Source: Falsiruegeria mediterranea M17 (GTDB taxonomy: Bacteria; Pseudomonadota; Alphaproteobacteria; Rhodobacterales; Rhodobacteraceae). Taken from it: DNA of 64,000 nucleotides. Below, piece after piece: positions 62,122 through 64,000 of this stretch. The position numbers were made by a program, and so were the translations under genes. Where the stretch lies: positions 372,001-436,000 of the forward strand of contig NZ_ONZG01000001.1 of assembly GCF_900302455.1 (NCBI RefSeq). Reading direction: 5' to 3'. Numbering within the stretch: position 1 is the first letter of the stretch; every line of letters begins with the position of its first letter. The notes under the pieces are model-generated. The model was not told the DNA's origin, did no database searches, and saw only the letters and a list, made by a program, of their open reading frames with translations.

Positions 62122-62142
62122 ACAGTATCACGATGATACTGT
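62122..62142. promoter_or_regulatory. 9-bp perfect dyad between the membrane-protein gene and phoD
   Basis: ACAGTATCA-CGA-TGATACTGT, a perfect inverted repeat 93 nt upstream of phoD and 20 nt after the upstream gene's stop. It could be an operator or an extra hairpin; the nearby terminator favours RNA structure less than it would otherwise. Factor unknown. Confidence 0.45.
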
Positions 62143-62161
62143 GACATCCATTGGAGTCATC

Positions 62162-62542
62162 TCAGGCGGTAACGCCCTGCTCGGGCGCGCTGAGCGAGAT
62201 AACGGCCACCACCGCCGCGCCATTCATCCAATAAAACAGGGCGTCCAGCCCGGTAAAGCCGAACAGGCCGGGTGCAAAAAGAAATGTCAAACCGACAAAC
62301 AGGTCAACGGCCAGGTGAAATTTGTAAGGCAGCAACCGCCAGACGCCTAAATGATGATCCGTCAAAACCGTCAGGACCAAAGCGGCCATGCCGGTGGCAA
62401 CCGACAACCACAAAGCCAGCGGGTTGGATTGCCCCAATCCCAGCAGAAACGGTAAGCCCATCAACGCCAACGCAACCAGATAGTCCAGGTAGGCATGAAT
62501 CGAGCGGGTAAAAAACGAAGAGACATTTGAATTCCTTTCCAA
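62162..62542 (-). CDS. Small membrane protein, SPW-repeat-like
   Basis: A 126-aa protein with four predicted membrane helices (residues ~17-37, 42-60, 77-94, 100-118). It resembles SPW-repeat proteins by its paired-helix layout, but the diagnostic SPW triplet is not visible, so the family is uncertain. Function unknown. It is a single-gene unit ending in a terminator; a ribosome-binding site (AAAGGAA) precedes the ATG at 62542. Confidence 0.65.
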   Translation of the reverse strand: MERNSNVSSFFTRSIHAYLDYLVALALMGLPFLLGLGQSNPLALWLSVATGMAALVLTVLTDHHLGVWRLLPYKFHLAVDLFVGLTFLFAPGLFGFTGLDALFYWMNGAAVVAVISLSAPEQGVTA

Positions 62543-62659
62543 ACTTGGTGTGACCCCAAGCTAGGAAGACGCGCTCGAACTTATGAAACCAGATCGTCCC
62601 CAAGTTATTGCAGATCGTCGGGAAGTATGGGTGAATTTCGTTTGATCGGTACCTCGACG

Positions 62660-62688
62660 AAAAAAGCCCCCGCACATGCAGGGGCTTG
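62660..62688 (-). terminator. Terminator downstream of ilvE
   Basis: On the minus strand AGCCCCTGC and GCGGGGGCT form a stem (62665-62673 with 62678-62686, one mismatch), followed by TTTTTTCG. It lies 22 nt after the ilvE stop. Confidence 0.85.
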
Positions 62689-62708
62689 ATCGGATTGCTT
62701 TGCCAGAT

Positions 62709-63575
62709 TTAGGCGCGAACCAGCTTTTCGTAGTCTTCCGCGATTTCACGGGTCAGCGCGCCGACCTCGAATTTGTAATCGCCGATCTGACCAACCGGAG
62801 TGACCTCTGCCGCGGTGCCGGTCAGCCAGCACTGTTCGAAATCAGCCATCTCTTCGGGCTTGATGCGACGTTCGTGGACAGTGATGCCTTTGTCTTCGAG
62901 CATCTGGATCACAGTTTGACGGGTGATGCCGTTGAGGAAGCAATCGGCCAGCGGGGTATGAACCTCGCCATCTTTCACGAAAAAGACGTTGGCACCGGTT
63001 GCCTCGGCCACATAGCCGCGCCAGTCCATGAACAACGCATCCGAGCAGCCCTTGGCCTCGGCCTTGTGCTTGGAGATGGTGCAGATCATGTAAAGGCCCG
63101 CCGCCTTGGCGTGAACCGGAATGGTCTCGGGCGAGGGGCGTTTCCATTCCGCGATGTCCAGCTTGGCGCCCTGCATCTTGGCGTCACCGTAATAGGCGCC
63201 CCAGCCCCAAACGGCGATGGCCATGCGGACCGGGTTCTTGGCGGATGCGACACCCATGTCTTCGCCCGACCCGCGCCAAACAACAGCACGGACGTAAGCG
63301 TCGGTCAGGCCGGATGCCTTCAGGGTTTCTTCCTTGGCGGCTTCAATCTCATCCACCGAATAGGGCATCGGCATATCCAGCGCCTCGGCCGAGGCGATCA
63401 GACGCTCGGAATGTTCGCGGCTTTTGAAAATCTTGCCGTTATATGCCCGCTCACCTTCAAAAACCGAGCTGGCATAGTGCATTGCGTGGGTCAGAACATG
63501 GACCTTGGCCTCGCGCCAATCCACCAGTTCCCCATCCATCCAGATCACTCCATCGCGATCATCATAACCCGACAT
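62709..63575 (-). CDS. ilvE: Branched-chain amino acid aminotransferase
   Basis: A 288-aa fold-type IV PLP enzyme that makes valine, leucine and isoleucine from their keto acids. Motifs: GVIWMDGELVDWREAKVHVL, HYASSVFEGERAYNG, the PLP-lysine in KHKAEAKGCSDALFMD, and EATGANVFFVKDGEVHTP. The ATG at 63575 (MSGYDDRDGVIW) follows GGAGG. It is divergent from the PetP-like regulator. Confidence 0.94.
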   Translation of the reverse strand: MSGYDDRDGVIWMDGELVDWREAKVHVLTHAMHYASSVFEGERAYNGKIFKSREHSERLIASAEALDMPMPYSVDEIEAAKEETLKASGLTDAYVRAVVWRGSGEDMGVASAKNPVRMAIAVWGWGAYYGDAKMQGAKLDIAEWKRPSPETIPVHAKAAGLYMICTISKHKAEAKGCSDALFMDWRGYVAEATGANVFFVKDGEVHTPLADCFLNGITRQTVIQMLEDKGITVHERRIKPEEMADFEQCWLTGTAAEVTPVGQIGDYKFEVGALTREIAEDYEKLVRA

Positions 63576-63622
63576 GCTGCATCCTCCTGAGCGAGCCGTT
63601 TTGCACTTATTGCGCAACTTAC

Positions 63623-63635
63623 GACCGAAACGGTC
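63623..63635. promoter_or_regulatory. Dyad in the ilvE/petP-like intergenic region
   Basis: GACCG-AAA-CGGTC, a perfect 5-bp inverted repeat, with a second palindrome TTGCGCAA at 63610-63617. Both lie in the ilvE leader downstream of its predicted promoter. They may be binding sites for the adjacent MarR-type regulator. This is inference. Confidence 0.4.
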
Positions 63636-63659
63636 ATAATATTACGCCAAAACTGCGAC

Positions 63660-63688
63660 TCGATAGCTGTTCACTATTGGAATGTCAA
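63660..63688 (-). promoter_or_regulatory. Candidate sigma-70 promoter of ilvE
   Basis: On the minus strand TTGACA (63683-63688), a 17-nt spacer and TATCGA (63660-63665). The -35 is a perfect consensus and the -10 is partial. It would give a leader of about 80 nt before the ilvE ATG. Confidence 0.5.
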
Positions 63689-63731
63689 TAAGACTGACTT
63701 AAAGTGAGCCAAAGCAAGAAAGAGGTTCAGG

Positions 63732-64000
63732 ATGTCCGATGGACGCTCGACCCCGGTCTATGGCAGCGAAGGCTTGTTGTTTCTGACCGACGAACAGCTC
63801 AGGCAGGGGATCGAGGCGATGTTCTTTGCCTATCGCGGGTTTACCGCTGATCCAGACCGTATTCTGGCCGAGATGGCTTATGGTCGTGCGCATCACCGCG
63901 CGATCCACTTTATCAACCGTGCACCCGGCACAACAGTGAACAATCTGCTGGCCATTCTGGGTGTCACGAAACAGTCTCTTAACCGGGTTCTGCGCACGTT
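63732..64000 (+). CDS. MarR-family regulator, PetP-like, 5' part only
   Basis: The first ~89 codons of a winged-helix regulator; the gene runs off the right edge. The reading begins MSDGRSTPVYGSEGLLFLTD and shows AYGRAHHRAIHFINRAPG and TVNNLLAILGVTKQSLNRVL, a MarR-type recognition region. It resembles PetP, known in Rhodobacter capsulatus from the petPR pair near the bc1 genes; here petABC is 16 kb away. It is divergent from ilvE and may regulate it or itself. Confidence 0.75.
   Translation, partial: MSDGRSTPVYGSEGLLFLTDEQLRQGIEAMFFAYRGFTADPDRILAEMAYGRAHHRAIHFINRAPGTTVNNLLAILGVTKQSLNRVLRT

Noticed and set aside
1-64000. CRISPR array, prophage or insertion sequence
   Set aside because: No regularly spaced repeats, transposase, integrase or phage structural genes were seen anywhere.

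Overview
The window looks like a chromosomal segment from an alphaproteobacterium of the family Rhodobacteraceae, probably the Roseobacter group. The reasons are a compact Fla2-type flagellar cluster preceded by CtrA-like boxes, a DmdB-like acyl-CoA ligase, a petABC cytochrome bc1 operon, an NDUFA9-type complex I accessory gene, an RFN-controlled second lumazine synthase, a Hint-domain protein and a PetP-like MarR gene. The assignment rests on gene content and remembered protein similarity; no search was run. No insertion sequence, prophage, CRISPR array or rRNA was seen.

Layout. 1-5.3 kb: carbon metabolism (start of a hydantoinase A-type gene, two acyl-CoA ligases, a GMC oxidoreductase). 5.4-30.8 kb: flagellar cluster. 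Its blocks are motB; flgE-flgK-flgL-flgI (+); fliF-fliH-fliN-fliP (-); fliL, a 148-aa protein, a MotE-like protein, motA, a 730-aa secreted protein, a lytic transglycosylase, flhA, fliR, flhB and a FliJ-like coiled coil (+); flgB-flgC-fliE-fliQ-flgF-flgG-flgA-flgH and a second fliL (-); and fliI (+). 30.9-39.2 kb: a Hint-domain protein and glutamate synthase (gltB and gltD separated by two small genes). 39.4-44.9 kb: uppP, an NDUFA9-like gene, tRNA-Leu(CAG), tRNA-Lys(TTT), dapF, mtaB and a membrane methyltransferase. 45.0-47.7 kb: petA-petB-petC. 47.9-64 kb: GST, amidohydrolase, alpha/beta hydrolase, PaiB-like protein, FMN riboswitch with ribH2, aroC, HD hydrolase, AEC transporter, a malonyl-CoA synthetase/CoA-transferase pair, DMT transporter, cobO, Sel1-like protein, phoD, ilvE and a partial petP-like regulator.

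The flagellar genes are tightly packed, with many 1-8 nt overlaps. Every main intergenic region of the cluster carries a TTAA-N7-TTAA-like element, which suggests one CtrA-controlled regulon. Both edges of the cluster are inside the window, yet fliG, fliM, fliO, fliK, flgD and flagellin genes are not recognised here, so they must lie elsewhere if the flagellum is functional.

The least explained parts are the motor-associated genes between fliL and flhA (148-aa coiled coil, MotE-like protein, 730-aa AMIN-like/helical-repeat exported protein), the FliJ-like coiled coil after flhB, the Hint-domain protein, an apparently rearranged CaiB-type CoA-transferase after matB, and several structured intergenic regions.
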